Origin: Caribbeanibacter sp964518305
Lineage (GTDB): Bacteria; Gemmatimonadota; Gemmatimonadetes; Palauibacterales; Palauibacteraceae
Reading direction: 5' to 3'
Assembly: GCA_964518305.1 (NCBI GenBank)
Contig: CAZFDK010000008.1
Location: 1 to 64,000, forward strand
Length of the DNA stretch: 64,000 bases
Below are positions 34,915 through 42,963 of this stretch, in pieces (the stretch's first letter is position 1; each line of letters opens with the position of its first letter). Position numbers and translations under genes: made by a program. Below the pieces are notes generated by a model, which worked only from the letters and a program-made list of their open reading frames with translations, ran no database searches and was not told the origin of the DNA.

Positions 34915-36582
34915 GTGAGAAACCTGCCCATCCACGACCGCGGCGCCGCCGAGAACCCGCCGAACCGGTTCGAGCGCCTCTCCGTCTCCCGGGAGGCGTG
35001 GACCGGGGAGGAGGATCCGGACCCGGAGACGAAGCTCTACCGGGACGACACCCGGTCCATCCTGTCCACCAACGACAGCCCCGACGTCCCCTTCGAGGTG
35101 AGCCTCAACCCGTACCGGGGATGCGAGCACGGGTGTGTCTACTGTCTCCGGGGTGACACCCCGGTGCTCATGGCCGACGGCGCCACGCGTCTCATCCGAG
35201 ACATCAGGCCGGGCAACGAGATCTACGGTACGGAGAGGCGCGGCCCCTATCGGCAGTACGTCCGGACCCGGGTCCTGGACGCCTGGCGGACCCTCAGCCC
35301 GGCGGTGCGCCTCACCGTCGCCGACGGGACGACGCTGGTCGCCGGGGAGGACCACCGCCTCCTGACGCGACGTGGGTGGAAGTTCATGACAGACGCCGAG
35401 CAGGGAGCCGGCCGTCGCCCCCACCTCACCGTCAACGACCAGCTGCTCGGCACCGGGGCGTTCGCGCCCTCCCCGGAACACACCGAGAGCTATTCACGGG
35501 GCTATCTCTCCGGCGTGATTCGTGGAGACGGACACCGGGCCAGCTACCAGTACGAGCGAGCGGGAAGGGCCCACGGGAACCAGCACCAGTTCCGCCTCGA
35601 GCGAGATCTTGCCGGCCAGGCGCTGAAGAGCAGCGCTGACCTGAACGTCGAGTCCATCGAGGAGCTCGGTGTGGAGCTCCCCATGTACGACCTCACCACG
35701 GGCACGGGCGACTTCATCGCCGCCGGGATTGTGAGCCACAACTGCTACGCCCGGCCCACCCACGAGTACCTGGGCCTGTCGGCGGGTCTCGACTTCGAGA
35801 CCCGCATCTTCGTGAAGGAGGATGCCCCCGCCCTGCTCAGGGAGGAGCTGGAGGATCCCTCCTGGGAGCCGCGGCCCGTCGCCATGAGCGGCGTCACCGA
35901 CCCGTACCAGCCCGCGGAGCGCAGGCTGGAGATCACCCGCGGTTGCCTGCAGGTGCTGGCGGAGTTCAGGAACCCCGTGGGCATCGTCACCAAGAACCGG
36001 CTCGTGACCCGGGACCGGGACCTGCTGGCCGAGCTGGCGGAGCACGACGCCGCCCGGGTCAGCGTGTCGGTCACCACCCTGGACGCGGACCTGAAGATGA
36101 AGATGGAGCCCCGGGCCCCGGCGCCGGGTCGGAGGCTGGACGCCATCGAGCAGCTGGCCGAGGCTGGCGTCCCCGTGGACGCCCTGGTGGCCCCGGTGAT
36201 CCCGGGCCTCACCGACCACGAGATCCCGGAGATCCTCGCCGCCGTGGCCGACGCCGGGGCCGGCCACGCCAGCTACGTCCTCCTGCGTCTTCCTCACGGC
36301 GTCTCCGACCTGTTCGAGAACTGGCTGGAGCACCACTTCCCGGACCGGAAGCAGAAGGTGCTGAATCGGATCCGGGACACGCGGGGAGGGCGGCTCAACG
36401 ACCCGCAGTTCGGGAGCCGGATGAGCGGGGAGGGGCCGTTCGCCCGCCAGATCTCGGAGATGTTCGAGATCTCGGCCCGGCGCCACGGCCTGGACGGGAG
36501 CCCCGGCGGCCTGTCCACGGACGCCTTCCGCCGCCCCACGACCGGCGGCGGTCAGGTGGAGATGTTCGCCGACCGCGCGTAG
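34915..36582 (+). CDS. Radical SAM protein (Rv2578c/PA0069-type) interrupted by an intein
   Basis: 555-codon precursor from GTG 34915. The mature protein (about 355 aa after splicing) is a SPL/Rv2578c-type radical SAM enzyme with cluster motif GCEHGCVYCYARPTHEY (CX3CX2C). The first two cysteines are residues 70 and 74 and the third is the +1 residue after the intein (277 in the precursor). Downstream are MSGVTDPYQPAE, RLEITRGCLQVL, VGIVTKNRLVTRD, PRAPAPGRRLDAIEQLAEAG and VLLRLPHGVSDLFENWL, all expected for the family, whose substrate is unknown. Rv2578c-type proteins are known to carry inteins, but the 200-residue element here is unusually short (next entry). It starts just after the promoter at 34878-34906 and stands alone. 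Confidence 0.92.
   Translation: MRNLPIHDRGAAENPPNRFERLSVSREAWTGEEDPDPETKLYRDDTRSILSTNDSPDVPFEVSLNPYRGCEHGCVYCLRGDTPVLMADGATRLIRDIRPGNEIYGTERRGPYRQYVRTRVLDAWRTLSPAVRLTVADGTTLVAGEDHRLLTRRGWKFMTDAEQGAGRRPHLTVNDQLLGTGAFAPSPEHTESYSRGYLSGVIRGDGHRASYQYERAGRAHGNQHQFRLERDLAGQALKSSADLNVESIEELGVELPMYDLTTGTGDFIAAGIVSHNCYARPTHEYLGLSAGLDFETRIFVKEDAPALLREELEDPSWEPRPVAMSGVTDPYQPAERRLEITRGCLQVLAEFRNPVGIVTKNRLVTRDRDLLAELAEHDAARVSVSVTTLDADLKMKMEPRAPAPGRRLDAIEQLAEAGVPVDALVAPVIPGLTDHEIPEILAAVADAGAGHASYVLLRLPHGVSDLFENWLEHHFPDRKQKVLNRIRDTRGGRLNDPQFGSRMSGEGPFARQISEMFEISARRHGLDGSPGGLSTDAFRRPTTGGGQVEMFADRA
35143..35742 (+). other. Mini-intein (200 aa) with one remaining LAGLIDADG-like motif
   Basis: The intein begins at Cys77 (CLRGDTPVLMADG, block A) and ends in VSHN (Asn276), with Cys277 as the +1 extein residue. 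Block B is GTTLVAGEDHRLLTRRGWKF (catalytic His in EDH), and C-terminal blocks F and G are PMYDLTTGTGDFIAAGIVSHN (penultimate His, terminal Asn). About residues 196-206 read GYLSGVIRGDG, a LAGLIDADG-type motif of a homing endonuclease. Only about 40 residues separate it from block F, so the second motif and most of the endonuclease are gone. It sits at the third Fe-S cysteine. Its own Cys1 recreates a CX3CX2C in the unspliced precursor. Confidence 0.9.
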
Positions 36583-36651
36583 GCAGTCACGGCACGATTC
36601 GGCTCCGGGGCCCGGGCGGAGGCGGGCCGTCCGGTAAGCGTTCTGGCAGGT

Positions 36652-37044
36652 CTAGCAGGTAGAGTGGAAGAGCCCTCCCACGGGCTCGTCCTCGGCCAGG
36701 TCGTTGTAGAGCTCCACGGCCTCCTTCGTCGGGAGGACGTGGGCCGGGATGCCGCGGCGCTCCAGCATCTGGAGCGTCTCATCCTTCACTCGGAGCCGCT
36801 CGTTCATCCCCCGGCTCAGGACCACCTCCTCGGCGCCGTGCTCCAGCAGCTCCTCCACGTCCTCGGGCTGGATGCCCGGCGAGTGGGAGGTGCCGGTCTC
36901 GTTCCAGTCCCACCCGCGCGAGCCCCCGGGCCAGGTCTTGGCGTCCCTGTACGGTGTGTGCGCTCCCTCGACTCGGACCTCTCCCCAGGAGATCCCCTCG
37001 ATACGGGGAGAGCGCGAATCTTCGGACCGGACGTCTGCAGACAT
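36652..37044 (-). CDS. Mth938-domain protein (DUF498/DUF598-type)
   Basis: 130 residues with the Mth938/AAMDC pattern: PRIEGISWGEVRVEGAHTPYRDAKTWPGGSRGWDW, then the conserved C-terminal VLPTKEAVELYNDLAEDEPVGGLFHSTC. The fold is known, the function is not; a human relative (AAMDC) is linked to adipogenesis and growth signalling. The start ATG 37044 has GGGAGG eight bases upstream. A GTG at 37053 overlapping the previous stop as GTGA is an alternative. It follows the bacilliredoxin-like gene. Confidence 0.85.
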   Translation of the reverse strand: MSADVRSEDSRSPRIEGISWGEVRVEGAHTPYRDAKTWPGGSRGWDWNETGTSHSPGIQPEDVEELLEHGAEEVVLSRGMNERLRVKDETLQMLERRGIPAHVLPTKEAVELYNDLAEDEPVGGLFHSTC

Positions 37045-37049
37045 CTCCG

Positions 37050-37427
37050 TCACCTCCCGATGGCCTCGTTGAGAGCGTCCTCCGTCACCGCCCCGTGGGA
37101 CGCCGACCAGGTCGGACGGCCGTCCCGGAGCACGATGACCTGGGGCGATTCGTGCCGCACGTCGAACTCGCGGGCCACCCTGTCCGAGAGCTCCCGCTGC
37201 TCCGGGACGTCTATCCGATACACCGGCAGATCCGGCCGGGAGCGGGCGAACTCCTCGACTTCACCGATGGCCCGGCGGCAGACCATGCAGCGCGAGCTGT
37301 GCTTGTAGAGCACCGACGGCCCGTCTGCCGTCGTCCGGAGACGGTCCAGGCCGTCCGGGGTGAGCCGTGGGAGCTCGTCTCGAACGCCCATGCCGAAGAA
37401 GACGTAGGGTAGATCTCGAATCTTCAT
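37050..37427 (-). CDS. Monothiol bacilliredoxin (BrxC/YtxJ)-like protein with a CxxC site
   Basis: 125-residue thioredoxin-fold protein. VLYKHSSRCMVCRRAIGEV (Cys47-x2-Cys50) corresponds to the YtxJ active site, which in Bacillus proteins has a single resolving Cys (TCPIS-like). The cis-Pro segment is ESPQVIVLRDG. In this group the protein reduces mixed disulfides with bacillithiol or similar thiols; a second Cys would allow a dithiol mechanism. Whether this organism makes bacillithiol cannot be seen here. The stop overlaps, or is five bases from, the Mth938-type start. Confidence 0.8.
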   Translation of the reverse strand: MKIRDLPYVFFGMGVRDELPRLTPDGLDRLRTTADGPSVLYKHSSRCMVCRRAIGEVEEFARSRPDLPVYRIDVPEQRELSDRVAREFDVRHESPQVIVLRDGRPTWSASHGAVTEDALNEAIGR

Positions 37428-37665
37428 TCCTCATCCCTCCCAAGTTGCCGCCGCCAGCGCCGGTCGGCCAGCACCACGGAGGTCCCGACCCGGCGCTCTG
37501 AGATGGACCGCCCCTCCAGGGGACTACGCCCTCACGCTTCCCCACGGCGGTGAGGACGAGTGGAAAGGCCAGGGCGTACACGAGACCGTCCTGCCACCAG
37601 CGTCGCTGCTTTCACCCACAGGGGCCGCTCGCGACCGTAGCGCACGGAGGAACGCGCTCTCCGGA

Positions 37666-38163
37666 TCACCCTGCGTGGCGACCGGGGCCGCAGGCGCGGC
37701 GAATCTCCGGCGGCTCGCCCCCGGCCTGTCGGGCCGCTGCCCGGCGAAAGCGCTCCAGCGGCGGGCGTCGGCCGAAGTGGATCAGGTGCGTGGGGCATGC
37801 GCAGTCCGACGATCCGAACCCGGGCAGGGGCACCTCAGCCTCCGGGAGGCCGGCGAGAGCCGCCGCCCACTCGTGCTCCCTCCGCTCCGGATCGCGGGTC
37901 ACCCACGCCTCCTGGGGCTCCGATCGCTGCCGCAGATAGTCGACGTGCCAGTGGACGGCTCCTCCTCCCTCCAGGTGACGACGCAGCCTGGCCTCCACTC
38001 CGCCCGGGCCGAAGCCGCTCCCCACGTATGCATAGCAACCCGGACGCAGCTCCAGCGTCCCCAGGCGCCCCACCCGGACCCGCCCCGACGAGCGTGGTCG
38101 GAGGAAGAGGACGTAGGTTCCTCCATCGTCGTCGGCCCCGTCACCTCGTTCCGCCTCCCCCAC
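37666..38163 (-). CDS. GIY-YIG nuclease superfamily protein (DUF123)
   Basis: 165 residues from GTG 38163 (start approximate). The DUF123-type GIY-YIG fold is marked by GTYVLFLRPRS, VRVGRLGTLELRPGCYAYVG, ARLRRHL, AVHWHVDYLR and the Cys-rich end PGFGSSDCACPTHLIHFG. Family members have no assigned substrate; homology to GIY-YIG endonucleases suggests DNA cleavage but is not proven. The C-terminal ~35 residues are Arg/Pro-rich. The gene follows a small membrane protein gene on the same strand. Confidence 0.85.
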   Translation of the reverse strand: MGEAERGDGADDDGGTYVLFLRPRSSGRVRVGRLGTLELRPGCYAYVGSGFGPGGVEARLRRHLEGGGAVHWHVDYLRQRSEPQEAWVTRDPERREHEWAAALAGLPEAEVPLPGFGSSDCACPTHLIHFGRRPPLERFRRAAARQAGGEPPEIRRACGPGRHAG

Positions 38164-38183
38164 GGTGTCTGCGGCACCGCCTC

Positions 38184-38450
38184 TTACCGCAAGCGCCAGT
38201 ACAGGAAGACGACCCCCAGGGCCGCCAGCGCCACCGCCTGGCCGGGATCCAGGTACCCCCGGAGGTAGCCGCCGATGGTCGCCGGGTGGTTCATCCCCCA
38301 CCAGGCCGCGGCAGCTCCGATGCCCGCGGACATGATCCGCAGCAGGGACCGCGTCTCCCGGTCCTGGTCGATGCCGCTCAGCGCCAGGTAGACGGCGCCC
38401 CCCGCCACGACTCCGAGCACGAGCGCGTTGACAGCCGGGCTCGTGATCAT
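38184..38450 (-). CDS. Small membrane protein of unknown function
   Basis: 88 residues from ATG 38450, which overlaps the upstream DUF4442 stop as ATGA. Three hydrophobic segments: AVNALVLGVVAGGAVYLAL, IMSAGIGAAAAWWGM and GQAVALAALGVVFLYWRL. No family recognised. The coupling suggests that it functions with the DUF4442 hotdog protein. Confidence 0.7.
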   Translation of the reverse strand: MITSPAVNALVLGVVAGGAVYLALSGIDQDRETRSLLRIMSAGIGAAAAWWGMNHPATIGGYLRGYLDPGQAVALAALGVVFLYWRLR

Positions 38451-38920
38451 ACCGATTCCTCGCTCTTCCTCACGTGCACCACCTTCTCCACCGTGGCGTG
38501 CACCTCCCCCTCTTCGCCCACCAGGTCCACGGTGTACCGACGGTCCGTGGTCGACTCTTCCTCCAGCGTCCTCCGAATGTCGACGATCTCCTCCTCCGGG
38601 AGCAGAAAACGGGCGCGCAGCGTTCCGCGCCCCGGTTTCCGGAAGCGGATCGACGCCGACCTGTCCCATACCTCGTAGTCGTCCCCCAGGTTCTGGATGA
38701 GCATCATCATGTACATCGGATCGACCGCGGCGTACATGCTCCCGCCGAAGATCGTGCCCACGTAGTTGCGGGTGCGCCATGTCAGGGGGAGCCGTATCCG
38801 GATCTCGCGGAAGTCGTCCGCCAGATAGCTGATCCGGGCTCCGGTGCACCAGTATGCCGGAAACAGGTTGAAGGCCCACCGCCTGAGACGGGAGCCCAGG
38901 GACTCGGACATGCCGTTCAC
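38447..38920 (-). CDS. DUF4442 hotdog-fold (thioesterase-like) protein
   Basis: 157 residues. The DUF4442 pattern is visible in RWAFNLFPAYWCTGARI, IRIRLPLTWRTRNYVGTIFGGSMYAAVDPMYMMMLIQNLG and KVVHVRKSEESV. This group belongs to the acyl-CoA thioesterase hotdog superfamily; the substrate is unknown. The start is ATG 38920 or ATG 38911. It overlaps the small membrane protein gene. Confidence 0.85.
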   Translation of the reverse strand: MNGMSESLGSRLRRWAFNLFPAYWCTGARISYLADDFREIRIRLPLTWRTRNYVGTIFGGSMYAAVDPMYMMMLIQNLGDDYEVWDRSASIRFRKPGRGTLRARFLLPEEEIVDIRRTLEEESTTDRRYTVDLVGEEGEVHATVEKVVHVRKSEESV

Positions 38921-39041
38921 CGCCTCAACGCTTCCGTCGGCACGGGTGTTGTTCGTACCTTGCTTCTCGCTGAACGTCGCATCCGGCCTCCGACGCGGCC
39001 CCCACCGTCACCACCTGCCCATTTCGCCCACCGAGGTAAGC

Positions 39042-40532
39042 GTGTCCGGCAACGATCCAGCCTCCAGCACCGCTTCCCCGGCCCAAGGCGACGACTCCGG
39101 CGCCGACGGCAGGCCGAGCCGCGGGAGCCTCTCGGCGCTCGACGGCGCCGTGCTGGTGGTCGGGGTGGTGCTCGGCGTCGGCATCTTCCGTTCTCCCTCG
39201 GTGGTGGCGCTGAACGCGGGAGGCGCCACGTTCTCCCTCGGCGCCGTGTCGCTGAGCCTGGGCGGCGGAGCCCTGTACCTCGGCCTGTGGCTCCTCGGCG
39301 GTCTGGTCATGCTCCTCGGCGCCCTGTGCTACGCGGAGCTCGCCACGGCATATCCGGACGCCGGCGGCGAGTACTATATCCTGTCGCGCGGCTGGGGTGC
39401 GCCTGCCGGCTTCCTGGTCGCCTGGTCGCGGATGACGGTCATCCAGACCGGCTCGCTGGCCATCCTGGCGTACGTGTTCGGCGACTACGTCTCCTCCATG
39501 CTGGCCCTCGGGCCGGCCGGCCCGCCGGCCCTGGCTGCCGGGGTCGTGGTGGCGCTCACCGCGGTTAACGTAACCGGACTCAAGCAGGGACGCTGGACAC
39601 AGTATCTGCTCACCGGCGGAGCCGTGGCGGCCATGTCGGCGGTGATCGTGGCCGGCCTCCTCCTCGCCCCCGGCACGGGAGCGGCGGCCGCCGCGGCCCG
39701 GGGCGAGTCGCCCGAGCTCCAGACGCAGATCGGCCGGGGCATGATCTTCGTGCTCCTGGCCTACGGGGGATGGAGCGAAGGCGCGTACGTCTCCGCGGAG
39801 ATCGAGGACCGGAGCCGCGGCATCGGCCGGGTGCTGCTGTGGGGCACCGGCGCCATCACCCTCCTGTATGTCCTGGTGAACGCCGCCTACCTGAACGGCC
39901 TCGGCCTCGAAGGGATCGCCGCCTCCGACGCCGTGGCCGCCGACCTCCTGGAGACCGTCGTCGGCCCGTGGGGCGCCCGGGTGGTCACGTCGGCCATCCT
40001 GCTCGCCGCCCTCTCCTCCGCCAACGCCACGGTGATCACCGGCGCGCGGAGCAACTACGCCATGGGCCGGGACTGGTCGCTCTTCCGGGTGTTCGGACAG
40101 TGGAGCGACGACCGCGAGGCGCCGGTCAACGCGCTCCTGCTCCAGGGTGGGATCGCCCTCCTCCTGGTGGGTTTCGGCGCCGTGGAGCGGAGCGGCTTCC
40201 AGGCCATGGTCGACTACACCGCCCCCATCTTCTGGCTGGTCCTTCTCTTCACCGGACTCTCGGTGATCGTGCTCCGGCGACGGGAGCCGGAGGCCGATCG
40301 GCCGTACGAGGTGCCGCTGTACCCGGTCACGCCGATCCTCTTCGCCGGTGCCGCCACCTACATGCTCTACTCGAGTATCACGTATGCCGGCGACGGAGCG
40401 CTGCTCGGCGTGGCCGTGATGCTGGCGGGCGTTCCGTTCGTCTGGTTTTCGGACTTCGACACTCGAGGGGACGGTCCGTCCGACCGGAACGCGGCCGGTC
40501 CCGACCGGCCCGACTCCACCCGCTCGACCTGA
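39042..40532 (+). CDS. Amino-acid/polyamine/organocation (APC) permease
   Basis: 496 residues from GTG 39042 (GAGG upstream). Residues 1-35 are a soluble Ser/Asp-rich head, then about 12 transmembrane helices. TM1 has GAVLVVGVVLGVGIFRSPSVV, the unwound glycine-rich substrate site of APC transporters. Further marks are ELATAYPDAGGEYYILSRGWG (TM2-3) and ALSSANATVITGARSNYAMGRD (TM8). The substrate is an amino acid or amine, not determinable. It is followed 12 bases later by an exported methyltransferase-like gene, so the two are likely co-transcribed. Confidence 0.92.
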   Translation: MSGNDPASSTASPAQGDDSGADGRPSRGSLSALDGAVLVVGVVLGVGIFRSPSVVALNAGGATFSLGAVSLSLGGGALYLGLWLLGGLVMLLGALCYAELATAYPDAGGEYYILSRGWGAPAGFLVAWSRMTVIQTGSLAILAYVFGDYVSSMLALGPAGPPALAAGVVVALTAVNVTGLKQGRWTQYLLTGGAVAAMSAVIVAGLLLAPGTGAAAAAARGESPELQTQIGRGMIFVLLAYGGWSEGAYVSAEIEDRSRGIGRVLLWGTGAITLLYVLVNAAYLNGLGLEGIAASDAVAADLLETVVGPWGARVVTSAILLAALSSANATVITGARSNYAMGRDWSLFRVFGQWSDDREAPVNALLLQGGIALLLVGFGAVERSGFQAMVDYTAPIFWLVLLFTGLSVIVLRRREPEADRPYEVPLYPVTPILFAGAATYMLYSSITYAGDGALLGVAVMLAGVPFVWFSDFDTRGDGPSDRNAAGPDRPDSTRST

Positions 40533-40544
40533 CAGGAGGACGAG

Positions 40545-41405
40545 ATGTCCCGCCGAATCATCAGCAGCTCCCTCGCGCTGGCCGCGGTCGCCGCCGTGGC
40601 CCTGGCCGCACCGCGCGGCGCCACGGCGCAGGAGCTGGACGTGCCCTACGTGCCGACGCCGACGGAAGTGGTCTCGACGATGCTGGAGCTCGTCGAGCCC
40701 ACGCCGCAGGATTCCCTCTACGACCTCGGGTCCGGGGACGGACGTATCGTGATCACCGCCGCCGAGCGGTACGGAACGCCCGGCATCGGCGTCGAGCTGG
40801 ACTCCGGTCGCGTGGCTACCGCCCGCCAGAACGCCCGGGAATCGGGCGTCCAGGACATGGTGCGCTTCATCCGGGGCGACCTCTTCGACGTCGACGTCAG
40901 CGACGCCTCCATCGTCACCCTGTACCTGCTGCCCAGCGTGAACCGCAGCCTGCGTCCGAAGCTGCTGCGGCAGCTGGAGTCGGGATCCCGCGTGGTCTCC
41001 CACGACTTCGACATGGGGGCCTGGAACGCGGACAGCGTCGTACGCATCCCCGAGAAGAACGGGGGACGGGCCACGGTCTACTTCTGGAAGATCCCGGCAC
41101 ACGTGGCCGGGACGTGGGTCGTGACCAGACCGGACGGAAGTGAGGCACGAGTCCGAATCGACCAGAAGTACCAGGAGCTGAGGATCAGCCTCCGCGACGG
41201 GAGCACGGACGTCGGGGGAGCCGCACTCGACGGCGCCACCATCTCGTTCGTGCTCGGCACCGCCACCTACACGGGGACCGTTAGCGGCGACCGCATCGAG
41301 GGAACCACCGGGAACGGCGGGAGCTGGTCGGCACGCCGGGTCTCCGGCGGCGCCGAGTCCATCGAGAACTGGCAGCGCTCTTCCGGATTCCGGGAGGCCG
41401 GCTGA
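40545..41405 (+). CDS. Exported SAM methyltransferase-like protein
   Basis: 286 residues from ATG 40545 (AGGAGG upstream). A signal peptide (ISSSLALAAVAAVALAAPRGATAQE) precedes a Rossmann methyltransferase domain: LYDLGSGDGRIVITAAERYG (motif I, SAM-binding), GVELDSGRV (acidic loop) and FIRGDLFDVDVSDASIVTLYLLPSV. After residue ~190 there is an extra beta-rich domain (TWVVTRPDGSEARVRIDQKYQ, VLGTATYTGTVSGDRIEGTTG). SAM is not normally available outside the cytoplasm, so a methyltransferase with a signal peptide is odd. The SAM loop is intact, so it is not simply decayed. Confidence 0.85.
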   Translation: MSRRIISSSLALAAVAAVALAAPRGATAQELDVPYVPTPTEVVSTMLELVEPTPQDSLYDLGSGDGRIVITAAERYGTPGIGVELDSGRVATARQNARESGVQDMVRFIRGDLFDVDVSDASIVTLYLLPSVNRSLRPKLLRQLESGSRVVSHDFDMGAWNADSVVRIPEKNGGRATVYFWKIPAHVAGTWVVTRPDGSEARVRIDQKYQELRISLRDGSTDVGGAALDGATISFVLGTATYTGTVSGDRIEGTTGNGGSWSARRVSGGAESIENWQRSSGFREAG

Positions 41406-41466
41406 CGGGCTCACGCCCGCCTCCCTCCAGCCGACCGGAGGAGAGGTCCGGCGGCCGGGGAGATCC

Positions 41467-42084
41467 CTACAGCTCCTCGCGCTCCAGCAGTCTCTCCCGG
41501 CCCGGCGGCCGGGCCGCGCGGAAGCGTCGCAGCAGTGCCCCCGGGGCGGACGCCACGTGCAGGAGGTCCCGGTCCTCCGCCTCGACGAACTCCTGTTCCA
41601 CCGCGCGGTCGAGGAAGTCGATGAGCGGATCGAAGTAGCCTCCGACGTTCAGGAGGCCGCAGGGCTTGGCGTGGAAGCCCAGCTGGGCCCACGTGAGCAT
41701 CTCGCAGGTCTCCTCCAGCGTGCCGATCCCTCCCGGCAGGGAGAGGAAGCCGTCCGCCAGCTCCGCCATCCGGGCCTTCCGTTCGTGCATGGAGTCCACG
41801 ACCTCAAGGCGGGTCAGGTCCTCGCGCCGTCCCTCCTTCTGCAAGAGGGCCTCGGGGATCACCCCCACCGCGCTCCCGCCGGCGGCCAGCGCCGCGCCGG
41901 CGAGCTCGCCCATGAGCCCCCAGCGTCCCCCGCCGAAGATCACCTCCAGACCCTCGCGGGCCAGGAGGTCGCCCAGGTCCCGCGCGGCCCGCTCGTACCG
42001 GGTCTCCGCTCCCGACCGGGAGCCGGCGAACACGCAGATCCGCTCCAGCTCCGGCTCGTCCTGTCTCTCCGGGTCCTCCGTCAC
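41467..42084 (-). CDS. LOG-family protein (TIGR00730; cytokinin-activating-enzyme-like)
   Basis: 205 residues from GTG 42084 overlapping the upstream stop as GTGA. Features: ICVFAGSRSG, VIFGGGRWGLMGELAGAAL, the signature SLPGGIGTLEETCEMLTWAQLG (PGGxGTxxE near residues 115-122) and MHERKARM. These proteins split nucleoside monophosphates to base and ribose 5-phosphate (LOG in plants makes active cytokinin). In bacteria they often act in purine salvage. It is the last gene of a short leftward run with a DinB-type gene. Confidence 0.92.
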   Translation of the reverse strand: MTEDPERQDEPELERICVFAGSRSGAETRYERAARDLGDLLAREGLEVIFGGGRWGLMGELAGAALAAGGSAVGVIPEALLQKEGRREDLTRLEVVDSMHERKARMAELADGFLSLPGGIGTLEETCEMLTWAQLGFHAKPCGLLNVGGYFDPLIDFLDRAVEQEFVEAEDRDLLHVASAPGALLRRFRAARPPGRERLLEREEL

Positions 42085-42602
42085 CAGTTCTCCTCCGCGA
42101 TTCCGTCCTGGACCCGGTAGAACTCGAGCTCGCGACCGGTCCGCGCCTTGGTCATGTGGACGATCTGTCCCGTGTGCATCGAGAAGTGCTCCACCACGTG
42201 GCACACGGCCTCCAGCACCGTGACCTCCTGCCCCTGTATGGTCCGGGTCTCGCCCAGGGAGCCGGGATCTAGCTCCTCGAGCACGCCGCAGGCCTCCTCG
42301 ACGGTGCCCCGGAGGTGTGCGAACAGCTCCTCCGGGTCCCCGTCGCCGCGCTCGAACTCCCGGGAGCGGCGACGCACGTCCTCCGCGTCGCCGACGCCGC
42401 TCACGATCCACTGCCGGGTGTTGCCCGCCAGGTGGAGGAGCAGGTTACCGACGCTGTTGCAGGCCTCGTTCGGCCGCCACCACACGTCGTCCCGGTCCAG
42501 GCGCTCGAGGCACCGGCGGATCTTGGGCACGTACTCCCCGCTCAGGTAGTCGCCCGCGATATCGAGAACCGCTCTCCCGGTCGGGCCCCGCGTGCCGCTC
42601 AC
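42081..42602 (-). CDS. DinB-like protein (DUF1572-type)
   Basis: 173 residues from GTG 42602. DinB four-helix fold with three probable metal-binding His: LLLHLAGNTRQW (N-terminal), HVVEHFSMHTGQIVHM (C-terminal) and intervening residues. Members of this superfamily include bacillithiol/mycothiol transferases and uncharacterised metal proteins. Interestingly, a bacilliredoxin-like protein is coded elsewhere in this window, but no functional link can be shown. Five bases separate it from the previous gene's stop. Confidence 0.85.
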   Translation of the reverse strand: MSGTRGPTGRAVLDIAGDYLSGEYVPKIRRCLERLDRDDVWWRPNEACNSVGNLLLHLAGNTRQWIVSGVGDAEDVRRRSREFERGDGDPEELFAHLRGTVEEACGVLEELDPGSLGETRTIQGQEVTVLEAVCHVVEHFSMHTGQIVHMTKARTGRELEFYRVQDGIAEENW

Positions 42603-42606
42603 GGGC

Positions 42607-42918
42607 TCAGTCCTGCTCGGGCATCGAGCTCGGCCGGCGCACCCGCTTCACCGTGTGCACGCTCCACTCCCCCCCGGCCTCCCGGGAGGCGGCGACGTTC
42701 AGCACGTGGTCCTCGAGCTCCGGCCCCTCGGTGCGGCCGAAGAGCACGGTGTATTCCTCGCGTTCCCGGTTCGCGAAGCACTTGGCGAAGGTCCACTCGA
42801 CCCCGTCGTCCGACTCCTCCTCTCGGACGTGGTTCATCACCCGGAAGGCGGCGTCGCACTCCTCGAGGAATTCCTCGCGGTCCTCGATCACCCAGGTCTG
42901 ACGGGAGATGCGGTACAT
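42607..42918 (-). CDS. Unknown small acidic protein
   Basis: 103 residues from ATG 42918. I do not recognise it. It is soluble, with no signal or membrane segment, rich in Glu and Arg, and contains two Cys (LEECDA, AKCFANRE). MYRISRQTWVIEDREEF at the N-terminus and HTVKRVRRPSS at the C-terminus are the most distinctive parts. It is co-directional with and tightly spaced to the DinB-type gene. Confidence 0.65.
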   Translation of the reverse strand: MYRISRQTWVIEDREEFLEECDAAFRVMNHVREEESDDGVEWTFAKCFANREREEYTVLFGRTEGPELEDHVLNVAASREAGGEWSVHTVKRVRRPSSMPEQD

Positions 42919-42963
42919 GAAAGCGGGGATCGCAGTGCGGATCGGATCCGACGAGCTCCGGCT

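Noticed and set aside
38925..41414. Long minus-strand frame across the permease and methyltransferase genes
   Set aside because: Antisense to two clear genes, compositionally biased (His, Asp, Gly, Arg), no motif.
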